64,000 bases of DNA from Pasteurella canis (GCF_900454865.1 NZ_UGTV01000015.1:1862001-1926000), one strand, 5' to 3'. Shown: positions 19,165-28,911, counted from the stretch's first letter. Made by a program: numbers and translations. Notes: a model not told the origin generated them from the sequence alone.

Positions 19165-19779
19165 TTATTTTTTTCTATTGAGTTGAGATTTAAAATAGTC
19201 CTCAATATTATCTACTATGATTGCTCCACGATTGACGCTTTTACCTCTTACATGCTCATTAATAATATTGATAAATGGAACAGAGGCTTTAATTTTTTCA
19301 TCATGTACATTGGGATTACCAGGAACAAGTGCTAATGCATCGCACATCACTAAAATAGCCTCTGCGACATAACTATCTGGAATTGGACGACCAAGGTTAA
19401 TGTCTTGGTTATTGGACTCAATTAATTTACCTGTTGCATCATAGATCGCTTTCGTTTTAATCACGGTTTCTTTAGTATTGCAGTTTGTTGCTATACGCTC
19501 AATAGCATAAGCACCATTTAATAACGTGGCGATTAAAGCAGTACGTGTATCACCAAAAGTATCAATACTTGATAATCGAATAAAGAACATGGGGTTATTG
19601 CCAATCCATTGGCTCCGTAAAGCTTCGGTTCGGTACATATACGAAACGTAAGAGCTTGTATTAGTCACGTTTTCAATTGCAGGTGGTTCAACATAAATAG
19701 ACGTATTTGCTGATGTGATTGTCGAACTAAGTAATGTGCCGATACATAAAGTTGTACTGAAAAAAGTTCTGATATTCAT
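19165..19779 (-). CDS. secreted/periplasmic protein of unknown function, possibly surface-adhesin-E-like
   Basis: 204 residues beginning with a clear Sec signal peptide (MNIRTFFSTTLCIGTLLSSTITSA, cleavage near residue 24) and no lipobox. The mature part has two well-spaced cysteines (NCNTKE and VMCDAL), a YDATGKLIES strand and PIPDSYVAEAILVMC. This layout (Arg/Cys strand, tyr-x-x-x-Gly turn, then a Pro-containing helix ending in Cys) recalls the adhesin-E domain of Haemophilus protein E, but I am not certain. Monocistronic between terminators. I cannot give a function. Confidence 0.6.
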   Translation of the reverse strand: MNIRTFFSTTLCIGTLLSSTITSANTSIYVEPPAIENVTNTSSYVSYMYRTEALRSQWIGNNPMFFIRLSSIDTFGDTRTALIATLLNGAYAIERIATNCNTKETVIKTKAIYDATGKLIESNNQDINLGRPIPDSYVAEAILVMCDALALVPGNPNVHDEKIKASVPFINIINEHVRGKSVNRGAIIVDNIEDYFKSQLNRKK

Positions 19780-19870
19780 ATTTTATTCCACTTGACCTGT
19801 ATTTTATTTGCTCACTATAACATTCTTATTGAATTTTTATAGTCAATTTTCTTCAGGCAGAAGGAAACGC

Positions 19871-21085
19871 TTAACCTACAACTTGTGGTAAATAGCCTGC
19901 TCTCGTAATAAACGGAATCAATGTAATTGCCACACCAAGTATAAGAACAAGCACTAGTACAGGTGTACCGCCACTGACTCGATAAGGTAGGTTAGGGTGT
20001 ATCTGACGAACCTTCCAAACTAAAGCAACAGGTAACACTACAGCATAGAAAGCGAACATCTGACCTGCATAACTGAGGGCTAAGACGAACCCTTGTGGGT
20101 AGAAAAAAGCAAAAAGTAATGGTGGTAGAAAGGTTAATATGCCTAGTATCATTCGATTTCCTGAAATATTAAAGACACGTTTTAATAGATCTTCAATACA
20201 TTCAAATAACCCTAATGCCACGCCTAAGAACGAAGTAATTAAAGCTAAAGCTGAGAAAATTTTCACGGCTTGCGCTAACATTGTGCTGCCTGTAATTTGA
20301 AAACTAGCATTCACTAAGCCATTTAACGTTGGATCTTGTTGTAAAATATCTAAAAAATGAGATTGGCTCAGCACACCATGAGTCGAAAATTGCCACACAA
20401 TATAAAAGACCAGAGTGATAGTTGAACCTGTGAGAATAGCAAATCGTAATGCTTTCACGTTGCCTTGTAAATAATGGTTTAAACTTGGAATTGAACCATG
20501 GAAACCAAAAGAAGTGAAAAAAATCGGACTTGCTGAGAGTAATAAGGCTTTATCAATAGGCATCGCCATCAGATTATTGACAGTAACTTTAGGTAACATC
20601 AGACACAGTACAAATACAAATGTTGTGAGCATGATGAAAAATAATAAGCGATTTATACCATCAACACTTTTTGTACCAATAATAACAAATGCACCAAAAA
20701 ATAAAGTAAATATACCAATAGCGATTTTGGATGTTGTATTCTCATTGACAATAGTAGGTAGGCTTGAAGCAAGAATTGAACCCCCGCCTGTAACATAAGC
20801 AGATAATAATGCATATAAGAAAACGAGTAATACTGTTGTTGCAACAATTCGTCCGAAACGACCAAAGTATTGTGCGGCTAATGTGCCAATACCTGCATCT
20901 GCGTCAGTAGTTTGATAGACTTCGACAAATAAGAGTGCAGTACAAGTGAGTAATGCCCACAGTGCAATTAATAAGACCAAAGTAAAGCTAAAGCCAATGC
21001 CTGCTGAAGTGAGAGGCATTGCAAGCATCCCTGCACCAATCATAGTGCCTGATACAAGCAGTGTACTGCCAGCTGTTTTATTCAC
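19871..21085 (-). CDS. tyrP: tyrosine-specific permease (TyrP type)
   Basis: 404 residues, 11 membrane helices, HAAAP family. The N-terminal GTMIGAGMLAMPLTSAGIGFS and FFTSFGFHGSIPSLNHY match TyrP more closely than Mtr or TnaB. Function: proton-linked uptake of tyrosine at the inner membrane. The upstream region carries three TyrR-box-like dyads, which supports aromatic-amino-acid control and the TyrP call. A second, separate family member (tnaB) is at 11715. Confidence 0.9.
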   Translation of the reverse strand: MNKTAGSTLLVSGTMIGAGMLAMPLTSAGIGFSFTLVLLIALWALLTCTALLFVEVYQTTDADAGIGTLAAQYFGRFGRIVATTVLLVFLYALLSAYVTGGGSILASSLPTIVNENTTSKIAIGIFTLFFGAFVIIGTKSVDGINRLLFFIMLTTFVFVLCLMLPKVTVNNLMAMPIDKALLLSASPIFFTSFGFHGSIPSLNHYLQGNVKALRFAILTGSTITLVFYIVWQFSTHGVLSQSHFLDILQQDPTLNGLVNASFQITGSTMLAQAVKIFSALALITSFLGVALGLFECIEDLLKRVFNISGNRMILGILTFLPPLLFAFFYPQGFVLALSYAGQMFAFYAVVLPVALVWKVRQIHPNLPYRVSGGTPVLVLVLILGVAITLIPFITRAGYLPQVVG

Positions 21086-21117
21086 GATAGTTTCCTTTTT
21101 TAATCAAAATGATTAAT

Positions 21118-21135
21118 TGTAAACATATATTTACA
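21118..21135. promoter_or_regulatory. TyrR box, exact consensus, 33 bases upstream of tyrP
   Basis: TGTAAA-CATATA-TTTACA matches the TyrR consensus TGTAAA-N6-TTTACA at every defined position and overlaps where the tyrP promoter should be. Confidence 0.8.
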
Positions 21136-21146
21136 TTTTTTATAGA

Positions 21147-21164
21147 TGTATATTTATATTAGCA
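21147..21164. promoter_or_regulatory. weak TyrR-like box upstream of tyrP
   Basis: TGTATA-TTTATA-TTAGCA lies 29 bases from the strong box. E. coli tyrP also pairs a strong with a weak box. Low information content. Confidence 0.4.
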
Positions 21165-21226
21165 ATAGAGAAATAATAAAGCCAGTTTTATTCTTATTTT
21201 GATATAAGATAATGATGGATATTTTT

Positions 21227-21244
21227 TGTAATGAAATGTTTACA
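21227..21244. promoter_or_regulatory. distal TyrR-like box upstream of tyrP
   Basis: TGTAAT-GAAATG-TTTACA has one mismatch to the consensus, 109 bases from the exact box and next to the rpoH terminator. Confidence 0.6.
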
Positions 21245-21262
21245 TTCTTATCGAAGGTAATA

Positions 21263-21293
21263 AAAAAGCCAAAGTACAAAACTTTGGCTTTTT
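21263..21293 (-). terminator. rpoH terminator
   Basis: 12-bp perfect stem (21263-21274 with 21282-21293) just downstream of the rpoH stop, with U-run on the minus strand. Confidence 0.88.
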
Positions 21294-21310
21294 CTGTATG
21301 TTAAACTTTA

Positions 21311-22156
21311 TTAAAAGTTAACCGCACTTTTCAGTTTCTTCAGTGCGTTAGCTTCAAGTTGGCGCACACGTTCTGCTGAAATATTATATTTTGCAGCTAG
21401 ATCTTGCAATGTTGCTTTATTTTCATCTAACCAACGTGCTTTAATAATATCTAGGCTACGTTCATCTAACCCTTCTAAAGCAACAGTTAATTGCTCAGTG
21501 GCTTGTGTTTCGTAATTTTCATTCTCTAATTCTGCTGCAAAATTAGAGGTTTTATCTTCTAAATATAATGATGGTGAGTAGGTTTCTTCATTGTCATCTG
21601 TTGGTAAGTCAAAAGCAACATCTGAACCTGTCATCCGTGATTCCATTTCCATCACATCTTCAGGAGAAACACCAAGTTCATTTGCGACCATCTCTACTTC
21701 ATTTTCATTAAACCAACCTAAGCGTTGTTTCGTTTTACGTAGATTAAAAAATAATTTACGTTGTGCTTTCGTGGTTGCTACTTTTACAATACGCCAGTTG
21801 CGTAATACATATTCGTGAATTTCTGCTTTGATCCAATGTACAGCGAAAGAAACTAAACGCACCCCTACTTCAGGATTAAAGCGTTTAACGGCCTTCATCA
21901 GACCAATATTACCTTCTTGGATTAAATCCGCTTGAGGTAAGCCATAGCCTGAATAACCACGCGCTACATGGATAACAAAACGAAGATGTGAAAGAATCAG
22001 CTTTTTAGCCGCTTCCAAATCTTCTTGATAATACAAACGCTCCGCTAATTCCTTTTCTTCCTCAGCGGTAAGCATTGGATATTCATTTGCAGCACGAATA
22101 TATGCTTCAATACTGCCTTGTGGAACCAACATCATGGTTTGTGTTTCTTTGTTCAT
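21311..22156 (-). CDS. rpoH: RNA polymerase heat-shock sigma factor (sigma-32)
   Basis: 281 residues. Region 2 is seen in [37 protein letters not shown], followed by the sigma-32-specific RpoH box ([15 protein letters not shown]) used for chaperone and FtsH control, and region 4 helix-turn-helix ([20 protein letters not shown]). Directs transcription of heat-shock genes. An uptake signal lies inside the 3' end (21321-21329). Single gene with its own terminator. Confidence 0.97.
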   Translation of the reverse strand: MNKETQTMMLVPQGSIEAYIRAANEYPMLTAEEEKELAERLYYQEDLEAAKKLILSHLRFVIHVARGYSGYGLPQADLIQEGNIGLMKAVKRFNPEVGVRLVSFAVHWIKAEIHEYVLRNWRIVKVATTKAQRKLFFNLRKTKQRLGWFNENEVEMVANELGVSPEDVMEMESRMTGSDVAFDLPTDDNEETYSPSLYLEDKTSNFAAELENENYETQATEQLTVALEGLDERSLDIIKARWLDENKATLQDLAAKYNISAERVRQLEANALKKLKSAVNF

Positions 22157-22337
22157 TGTTTTCCTTCTTAGAAAGTGAAAGATAAATTTCCGAGTGTAGT
22201 TATAACATAAAATCCCATGAGAGCCAATTTTTCATACTCTTTATGGAATGGGTAAAGATTAGACTATAAATTTACCTTAAAGTTCCAATTATCGTATAGA
22301 AAAGGAATAGATGTATTTATAGGTTATGTCGAATATT

Positions 22338-22366
22338 ATACCGCACTTTGTCTTAAAGTGCGGTAT
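22338..22366. terminator. uptake-signal hairpin downstream of the DASS transporter
   Basis: Perfect 12-bp stem made of two opposed uptake signals (22338-22349 with 22355-22366) with a 5-base loop. T-runs around it are weak, so termination strength is uncertain. Confidence 0.7.
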
Positions 22367-22396
22367 GTTTGAGATGAATATCAATGATACTATATT

Positions 22397-23812
22397 TTAT
22401 AAGAAGGTAGATAACGCAAGTACCCATAAAATACTTAAAACAGGTCCTAAGAAACCAATAACGACACCACCTAAACGGAATTCAGCTTGTTTGATTAAGC
22501 CTGTACTGAATGCAATAGCATTTGGTGGCGTTGAAACAGGAAGGAAGAGTGCACAAGAGGCACTTAAACCAATTACGAGTGGTAGGATCATCGGATTAAT
22601 ATCTACGCCACCAACCATAGCTAATAAAGAGACACCCATTGGGATTAAGATCGTTGTTGCTGCTGTATTACTCATGAAGTTAGATAAGATCACTGTAATA
22701 AAGCCAAATAAGACTAGGAGCATCATAAAGCTTACTTGAATATGGCTAATTTGTTCAACAAAGTGCGCTGCAATGCGTTGTTCTTCAATTGCTAAACCTA
22801 ATGCAAGCCCACCCGCAACTAGCATTAAGGTATCCCAAGGTAATTGGCGGATATCTTTTTCGCCTAAAACTCCTGTCATAGTCAGTCCAACAATAGGAAT
22901 CCCTGAAGCAGCGGCGACAGGAATGCCAATCCATTTAGATGTCAACCAACAGAATAACGTAATAGCAAGAATAACCAAGACAATCGTTTTATGCAGTATT
23001 TCGATGCGATTAGAATGGACTTGTGTAGTTTCTTGTAAAAAACTAAAATCGAGACTTTCAGTTTTATCCACTTGGTATTTTTTGACTAATACACGCCAAA
23101 AAATGAACAGTAAAACTAAAGCAAGTGGTGTACCTACCATCATCCATTCTAAAAATGAAATAGGATGACCTAATTTTTCAAGCGCACCAACGGCAATAGC
23201 ATTAGGTGCTGAACCGATAATGGTTCCCATACCTCCAACGGAGGCTGCCGCAGGAATACCTAAGAGCAAGGCTTTAGATAAATTAGAGCTTTTATCTAAT
23301 CGAGTAAATAAAGGACTAATCGTAGCGATCATCATAGCTGTTGTTGCTGTATTACTCATTAACATCGACATTGTCGCAGTCACTAGCATTAAACCCCATA
23401 ACACATAAACAGGATTATGACCAAATTTAGGTAATACTGCTTTGAGCAGCAGCAGGTCAAGTTTGGTTTTTTTCATGGCTTCTGCAAGGAAAAAGCCGCC
23501 AAGAAAGAGCCAGATGACACTATCAGACCAAGTTTGTAGATATTGAATCGCATCGTAGGCTTCGCTTTTTCCCATAATCAACACTAGGAAGCCAACGATT
23601 AAGATACTGACTGAGAAGGGGGGGATTGCTTCAGTGACCCATAGACTAATTGCAAAAAATAGTAAGAACAGCACGTAGTTTTGTACTTTAGTGAAACTTG
23701 CATCAGAAAGTAGCATAGTCATGATAGCGGCAAAAATAATAGATAAACAGAAGAAAACAAAATGCCTGTTCTGCGCTATTTTTATTACTTGTAAGCATTG
23801 CTTGATGTCCAT
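22397..23812 (-). CDS. DASS-family (SLC13) sodium:dicarboxylate/anion symporter
   Basis: 471 residues, strongly hydrophobic, with the two inverted-repeat substrate/sodium motifs SNTATTAMMIA and SNTAATTILIP that define the DASS family (structural model VcINDY). A second paired feature is IIGSAPNAIAVG and VSTPPNAIAF. Likely substrates are C4-dicarboxylates such as succinate, fumarate or malate, possibly citrate; sequence alone does not settle this. Isolated gene. A C4-acid importer would suit the oadGAB pump in this window. Confidence 0.88.
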   Translation of the reverse strand: MDIKQCLQVIKIAQNRHFVFFCLSIIFAAIMTMLLSDASFTKVQNYVLFLLFFAISLWVTEAIPPFSVSILIVGFLVLIMGKSEAYDAIQYLQTWSDSVIWLFLGGFFLAEAMKKTKLDLLLLKAVLPKFGHNPVYVLWGLMLVTATMSMLMSNTATTAMMIATISPLFTRLDKSSNLSKALLLGIPAAASVGGMGTIIGSAPNAIAVGALEKLGHPISFLEWMMVGTPLALVLLFIFWRVLVKKYQVDKTESLDFSFLQETTQVHSNRIEILHKTIVLVILAITLFCWLTSKWIGIPVAAASGIPIVGLTMTGVLGEKDIRQLPWDTLMLVAGGLALGLAIEEQRIAAHFVEQISHIQVSFMMLLVLFGFITVILSNFMSNTAATTILIPMGVSLLAMVGGVDINPMILPLVIGLSASCALFLPVSTPPNAIAFSTGLIKQAEFRLGGVVIGFLGPVLSILWVLALSTFL

Positions 23813-24224
23813 AGGTGACCTCGTTCATAAGATTGAAAATAAAATTGATTGTAATCAAAAGGCAAGTGTGATTTCCTGATCTTGTTCAAAGAAAGTACTA
23901 CTTTTTGAGCAGGATTTGAAGATTTTTGCATGAAAACACCAAAAGCAAGACAAATTTAAACTTTTACTCCAATAAGCAAAAGTGTGAGGTCGATAGATAA
24001 TTGAATATGAGGGAGGGCGAAGGGGGATATTTGTCGTAGCAAGCAAGAAATCCACTACTGAAAAGTTTAAACAAACGAGTATATGCTGCAGCGTGATATA
24101 AATATTTTTATCTCTTCCTACATTTGTTATCAACTCTTCCTCGTTTGGGGAGGTGAAATATAATAGATTTTATAGTTTATTGAACTAGCCTGTATTTATT
24201 CAATGGAGAGGTGTTAGAAAAGCA
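23813..24224. other. about 410-base gap with no recognised gene
   Basis: Upstream region of the DASS transporter gene. I find no convincing protein, tRNA or known RNA. An imperfect inverted repeat (TTTAAACTTTT 23955-23965 against AAAAGTTTAAA 24061-24071) is the only structure seen. A minus-strand frame at 23855-24133 lacks any recognisable motif or ribosome site. Confidence 0.5.
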
Positions 24225-24262
24225 AATACTTGAGCGAGTATCACTTTAATCGCTCAAGTATT
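24225..24262 (-). terminator. tehA terminator
   Basis: Perfect 13-bp stem (24225-24237 with 24250-24262), 12-base loop, followed on the minus strand by TTTGCTTTTC. Confidence 0.85.
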
Positions 24263-24272
24263 AAGTAGGTCG

Positions 24273-25232
24273 TCATTTTATAAAGAATTTACTTGTGAAG
24301 AGCAAATAAAATGTACGGATAAGCATAAACCCGATACTTAAGTTTGCGAGACAGAATAGTGCTAGCCCAAGCCCTGAAAAAAGAGGATCTGCTGCTTGTT
24401 GGTACATAAATAAACTGACTTTTGCCATAGAGGCGAGACCAAATGAAAATGCCCACATAGCGGGGGTAAAGCCCTGAGCAAAAATCCAAGGCAGTAAGCG
24501 AATTAAAAAGAGTAATTGCAATAAACCATAACCGATAAGCATTTTGGCAAAGAAGTCGATTTCACCATTGTTAATGGCTAAATACGCAGAGCAACCAACA
24601 AATGCAGGTGCAAGTTGGATACCAATACCAAGACGCAGAGGCTCAGGGATAGGTTGTAAAGTGCGTAAACGTTGTAATACTGCAGGCTCTAACATTAACC
24701 AAGAAAAAAAGCCTGCTCCAAAGAAGAGCATGCCGAGTTCATCGTATCCTAACGTACCTAATGCAGTTGCACTGACAAAATTAGTGGCGACAGTTGGTAA
24801 ATAAATGACAGGTGTCGTGTATTCAGCTTGATGAGTGCCTCGCCACATCCCTGCAATATAATAAGTGGCAAATGAGAGTTGAGTGATAATGCCAATACTG
24901 ATTAATAGTATCGCTACAGGCATCGAATAAAGCATTAACCCTATTCCAATAAGCGTTGTAGTTATTGGGATTAAGCTAATAAAGCTACCTAAGATAGGAT
25001 GTTGTAAGTCTACTTTAAAATCAGATAGACTACGTGTCCATTTGTAAAGATAGGCACAAACAAAGCAAAACCAGATTAGAGTCGCTAGGCTAAATACACT
25101 TTCACTGATGATTGTTGCAAAAAACCAAGTTGGCACAGCATAACGCCATGCAAGGCTCAATGCAGAAAGTCCAAGAACAATTCCAAAATAGTTAATTGGA
25201 ATAGGAAAAGAGATTGAAGATTGTGTTGTCAT
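24273..25232 (-). CDS. tehA: TehA-family anion channel/transporter (SLAC1/TDT fold)
   Basis: 319 residues with ten predicted helices. The N-terminal NYFGIVLGLSALSLAWRY matches the start of Haemophilus TehA, the structural model of the plant SLAC1 anion channel. It was named for tellurite resistance when overexpressed; the natural substrate is uncertain. No tehB methyltransferase is adjacent. Its start codon overlaps the stop of the upstream 103-residue gene (ATGA), so the two are translationally coupled. Confidence 0.9.
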   Translation of the reverse strand: MTTQSSISFPIPINYFGIVLGLSALSLAWRYAVPTWFFATIISESVFSLATLIWFCFVCAYLYKWTRSLSDFKVDLQHPILGSFISLIPITTTLIGIGLMLYSMPVAILLISIGIITQLSFATYYIAGMWRGTHQAEYTTPVIYLPTVATNFVSATALGTLGYDELGMLFFGAGFFSWLMLEPAVLQRLRTLQPIPEPLRLGIGIQLAPAFVGCSAYLAINNGEIDFFAKMLIGYGLLQLLFLIRLLPWIFAQGFTPAMWAFSFGLASMAKVSLFMYQQAADPLFSGLGLALFCLANLSIGFMLIRTFYLLFTSKFFIK

Positions 25233-25540
25233 GATTGCGGTACTAAGTGGTATTCTAGATCATTGGCAATGACATGGAATAGTAAGTCAATATTAGGGTG
25301 TTTTCCTGTGTTTTGTTTCGCATCTTCTGTATGTTCGGCGAAAAGTGCTAGCCCTTTTTGTGCTGAAATGCGGTTTAATTTCCCATTAAACTCCTTCGCT
25401 AATGCATAATAAACACGTAATGAGCCTAATTTTCCAGTCACAGCAGGAATGTAATGGACTTGTGTCGAGCCAGCCATAATCGCGAGTCCTGTTAAATGCT
25501 CAATCGTGGGTAAGCGAGTTAAAATTGTGTTGAAATCCAT
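25229..25540 (-). CDS. small conserved protein, probably DUF2322 family
   Basis: 103 residues, soluble, no signal peptide or membrane segment. Segments such as LTGLAIMAGSTQVHYIPAVTGKLGSLRVYYALA and IDLLFHVI...LEYHLVP resemble the DUF2322 family of gamma- and betaproteobacteria; this is from memory and should be checked. It ends with a 4-base overlap into tehA and starts 11 bases after murB, giving a murB-DUF2322-tehA run. Function unknown. Confidence 0.65.
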   Translation of the reverse strand: MDFNTILTRLPTIEHLTGLAIMAGSTQVHYIPAVTGKLGSLRVYYALAKEFNGKLNRISAQKGLALFAEHTEDAKQNTGKHPNIDLLFHVIANDLEYHLVPQS

Positions 25541-25551
25541 GAGTTATCTCC

Positions 25552-26577
25552 TTAACTAATTGCTTGTTCACTGTCGACTTCACCATTTTCATCAATAAAG
25601 CGAACTTCGGGTTGTAACCAGACAGCAAAACGCTGTGCAACTTTTTGACGTACATGATGGGCTAATTCCACAATATCAGAGCTTGTGGCATTGTGTTTGT
25701 TAATTAACACTAAGGCCTGTTGTTGGTGAACGGCTGCACCACCAACTTGATAGCCTTTGAGATCGCATTGATCAATTAACCAGCCAGCAGCAAGCTTAAT
25801 ATAACCATCTGGTTGCGGAAAATGTGGAATAGTTGGATATTCTTGCTGTAAGTTGTCAAAATCTGCTTTTGAAACCACTGGATTTTTAAAGAAACTGCCC
25901 GCATTACCAAATTCGGCTGGATCGGGTAGCTTGCTGCGGCGTACTGAACATACTTCGTCAAAAATTTGCTGAGAAGTGACCGCACTTTGATCTAAGTTCG
26001 CTAATGAACCATACTTTAAGACGGGTTTCCAATCTTTTGCTAGCTTTAAACCCACAGCAACAATCACATAACCATTAACATAGTCATGTTTGAATATGCT
26101 ATCACGGTAACCAAACTGGCATTGTTCGTGGCGTAAACGGAATTGTTCACCTTTGCTCAGATCAAGCACATCGACATAATCACAAACATCTTTAAACTCA
26201 ACTCCATAGGCGCCAATGTTTTGGATTGGTGCAGACCCAACACAACCAGGGATTAACGCTAAGTTTTCTAAACCGTTTATACCCGCTTTTAATGACCATT
26301 TTACAAGTTGATGCCAGTTTTCACCGCCATTGACATGTAAATAATGAAATTGGTTATCTTCGCTGTGTTGAATACCGAGTAAGCGATTGAGGAAGACTGT
26401 GCCGTTAAAATTGCGTAAAAAGAGAACATTACTGCCCTGTCCTAAAAATAATGTAGGTTGTCCAGCTGCTTGGCATGCTGACCATTGTTGCTGAAGTTGT
26501 TCAATGCTTGTAACTTCAACAATCTGTTGAGCATAGACAGGTAATGAAAAAGTGTGAAACTCTTGTAGACTTTGCAT
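25552..26577 (-). CDS. murB: UDP-N-acetylenolpyruvoylglucosamine reductase
   Basis: Second committed step of peptidoglycan synthesis: NADPH-dependent reduction of UDP-GlcNAc-enolpyruvate to UDP-MurNAc, using FAD. 341 residues, type I MurB. Visible are the FAD-binding segment [24 protein letters not shown], the catalytic Ser in [10 protein letters not shown], and a C-terminal Glu region (LQPEVRFI). An uptake signal lies inside (25979-25987). It follows the S51 peptidase gene by 11 bases. Confidence 0.96.
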   Translation of the reverse strand: MQSLQEFHTFSLPVYAQQIVEVTSIEQLQQQWSACQAAGQPTLFLGQGSNVLFLRNFNGTVFLNRLLGIQHSEDNQFHYLHVNGGENWHQLVKWSLKAGINGLENLALIPGCVGSAPIQNIGAYGVEFKDVCDYVDVLDLSKGEQFRLRHEQCQFGYRDSIFKHDYVNGYVIVAVGLKLAKDWKPVLKYGSLANLDQSAVTSQQIFDEVCSVRRSKLPDPAEFGNAGSFFKNPVVSKADFDNLQQEYPTIPHFPQPDGYIKLAAGWLIDQCDLKGYQVGGAAVHQQQALVLINKHNATSSDIVELAHHVRQKVAQRFAVWLQPEVRFIDENGEVDSEQAIS

Positions 26578-26588
26578 AGATTATCCTG

Positions 26589-27206
26589 TTAGTTTTGAGT
26601 TTTGATTTCTACAATATCATTATTCACAACGATTGCTTGCGTATTGGTAATTGGTATTAAATTTAATGTTGCCGAATAAGTGTCAATAATATGTTGTGCT
26701 GCTTCTATAAAAGGGAAGTTTGTATAATGTGGTACAGGGTAAAACTTGACTAAGTTTAATGCTTTGTTATCAACTAAATCAGCTGCTGGCTCTCGAGAGT
26801 CCATGAGTTCAACATAATTAATATCTGGTGAGACAATCATTGCGCCAGCAGACTCTCCAATATAAAGCTTCCCAGCATTGACCTGTTGAATAATTAATTT
26901 ATCTGCACCACTTCGTTTTAACTCTTGTAACAAAAAGAAAGTATTTCCCCCACTGACATAGATAAAATCATTGTGATTGAGTTTGTCACTGATTTGTGTA
27001 AAAGTTGCTTTTGTAACATCAAGTTCATCTATTTGAGCGCCTTGTTGGATGAAGGCTTGTTTCGCGTTCTCGACGTAAAACGTGATTTTCTCTACATTAC
27101 TTGCTGTGGTAATGAAAGTAATCGTTTTTCCTCGAATATCACCAATAAAGTGGATAAATAAGTCCATCACATCAGCAAATGATGAGGATAAAAATAACGT
27201 TTTCAT
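26589..27206 (-). CDS. peptidase E-like (family S51) protein
   Basis: 205 residues with the S51 nucleophile elbow GESAGAMIV and the glycine turn YVSGGNTFFLLQELK, typical of peptidase E-type Ser hydrolases with a class-I amidotransferase-like fold. Family members cleave N-terminal Asp from dipeptides; whether this one keeps that specificity is not clear. It lies one base after narQ and 11 before murB, so it may be co-transcribed with narQ. Confidence 0.8.
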   Translation of the reverse strand: MKTLFLSSSFADVMDLFIHFIGDIRGKTITFITTASNVEKITFYVENAKQAFIQQGAQIDELDVTKATFTQISDKLNHNDFIYVSGGNTFFLLQELKRSGADKLIIQQVNAGKLYIGESAGAMIVSPDINYVELMDSREPAADLVDNKALNLVKFYPVPHYTNFPFIEAAQHIIDTYSATLNLIPITNTQAIVVNNDIVEIKTQN

Positions 27207-27207
27207 T

Positions 27208-28911
27208 TTACATTCCCATTTGGTTTAAAGTAATTTTTACTTCTGTTCCACCTGAAGTGCGGTTAGAAATGTGTAAACTTGCATTTAATTGTGCGGAACG
27301 TTCATTCATGATATTCAAGCCATAGTGTCCATCTGGCTCGTCTAAACTTGGAATACCAATCCCATCGTCACGAACAATCAATTCATATTCGCCGTCTTGA
27401 TTAGTATGTGCAATCACTTCAATTAAGCTGCCTTTTGAATGTTTAATCGCATTTAATATAGATTCTCGCACAATTTGTAATACATGGACGAGCTGTTGTG
27501 CATTAAAACTTTGTGAAGGCAAGGAGCAGTGTACTGTCATTTGCATTTCTGTTTGTCCTCGTAGAGAATCCACGACTTGCTCTAATGCTAATTTAAGATT
27601 GGCTTCTTGTATAGTCAGACGGAAAGTCGCTAATAGCTCACGAAGTTGTACATAACCATCACGTAATGCTTGCTCAAAATTTGCAATAAGACTCAAGCTT
27701 TTGGTTTTTGCATTTTCATCATCTTGTTTTAAGTTATGTTTTAATAAAGTCAGTTGAATTTGTAAAAATGCGAGAACTTGAGCCAAGGAATCATGTAATT
27801 CACGCGCGATAATTGAGCGCTCCTCCATTAATAGTAATTGTTGTTGTTGGCGCTGTATTTTATGAAAGTAAAGTGTTCGACTTAAGATTTGAGCAATATT
27901 ACGCATTGTACGTGGGTCAGGACAAGGTAAACCAGCCTGCCAGTAAAGTACAGCTAATTTTTCATTTTCAATGGTTAATTCTACTTGTTGGCAATCTTGG
28001 TTAGCTTGTTTATTGCCAAAGGCTAAGTTCCAATGTTCTGCACCATCAATAATGAGTGAGAGGTAGCGTAAATGCTCACTAATAAAGATATTTTTGAGGA
28101 CTTGTTGTAATGTGAACTCATCAACATTATTGATGGTTAATTGTTGCGAACTTTCGTATAACATCGTTAAAGAGCGGTTAGTTTGACGGAGTTTTTGCGT
28201 TTTTTCATTCACACTTTCCTCTAATGAAGAATACAGTTTTTCTAATTCACTCGACATCTGTGTAAAAGCACGCGCTAAACTCCCTAGCTCATCTTGTTTC
28301 TTGGTATTGACCTTAACGTGGTTAAATTGACGCATTTGAACTTGAATACTGGCACGCGTTAGCTGTGTTAAAGGCAATACTACTTCTTTGCGTGCATACC
28401 AGACAATATAAGAAACCATGACAATAATTGAGAACATGGACAAAGACATGACTAAGACGGCAATGATCCATTTTTGTTCAGCAAAACGTTGTAATGTAAA
28501 AACAAATTGATCTACTTGCGCAACGTAATCTGTGATTTCAGTTTTATAAGCAGCAATATCTCGATGTCTGGCATAGCGCTCCATACTTTCCCAGCGCTTA
28601 ATTAAATTATGGTAAGAAGACTTAACTGCATTAGGAACGAACCATTGGTGAGCAATTTCTAACAAGGCTTGTGAGTGTAGACTTACTCGATACTGGCGTA
28701 GGCTTGCTTCAACGAGTTCAGGGTGTTGCTCCAATTCGTATAATAGACGATAACTCTGCATACGTAGCGAGCCTGATATATTAATTGACTCTGCATCAGA
28801 CTTATTACTCGCCATAATCATTAGACTTAATGAAGTGATTACACCTGCAAAAATAATCACAATAAATAAGTAATTAGCAAGTTTTGTCGAAACCGAATGT
28901 TTGATGTTCAC
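27208..28911 (-). CDS. narQ: nitrate/nitrite sensor histidine kinase NarQ
   Basis: Membrane sensor that phosphorylates the regulator NarP in response to nitrate. Helices at about 14-34 and 148-171 flank a periplasmic domain starting with the P-box (SINISGSLRMQSYR, about 42-55), which binds the ligand. HAMP, a cysteine-containing linker, and the HisKA_3-type H-box ARELHDSLAQV with His373 follow, then a HATPase domain (RDDGIGIP). I chose the GTG at 28911 because AAAAGG sits well upstream and the 567-residue product has the length of Haemophilus NarQ; an ATG at 28998 would add 29 residues and run into the nap promoter. Divergent from napF. No narP in the window. Confidence 0.93.
   Translation of the reverse strand: MNIKHSVSTKLANYLFIVIIFAGVITSLSLMIMASNKSDAESINISGSLRMQSYRLLYELEQHPELVEASLRQYRVSLHSQALLEIAHQWFVPNAVKSSYHNLIKRWESMERYARHRDIAAYKTEITDYVAQVDQFVFTLQRFAEQKWIIAVLVMSLSMFSIIVMVSYIVWYARKEVVLPLTQLTRASIQVQMRQFNHVKVNTKKQDELGSLARAFTQMSSELEKLYSSLEESVNEKTQKLRQTNRSLTMLYESSQQLTINNVDEFTLQQVLKNIFISEHLRYLSLIIDGAEHWNLAFGNKQANQDCQQVELTIENEKLAVLYWQAGLPCPDPRTMRNIAQILSRTLYFHKIQRQQQQLLLMEERSIIARELHDSLAQVLAFLQIQLTLLKHNLKQDDENAKTKSLSLIANFEQALRDGYVQLRELLATFRLTIQEANLKLALEQVVDSLRGQTEMQMTVHCSLPSQSFNAQQLVHVLQIVRESILNAIKHSKGSLIEVIAHTNQDGEYELIVRDDGIGIPSLDEPDGHYGLNIMNERSAQLNASLHISNRTSGGTEVKITLNQMGM

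Noticed and set aside
23866-23881. TGTGA-TTTCCT-GATCT as a CRP site for the DASS gene
   Set aside because: The second half does not match TCACA.
23855-24133. A 92-codon minus-strand frame upstream of the DASS gene
   Set aside because: No ribosome site, no domain or signal, and an odd composition; likely chance.
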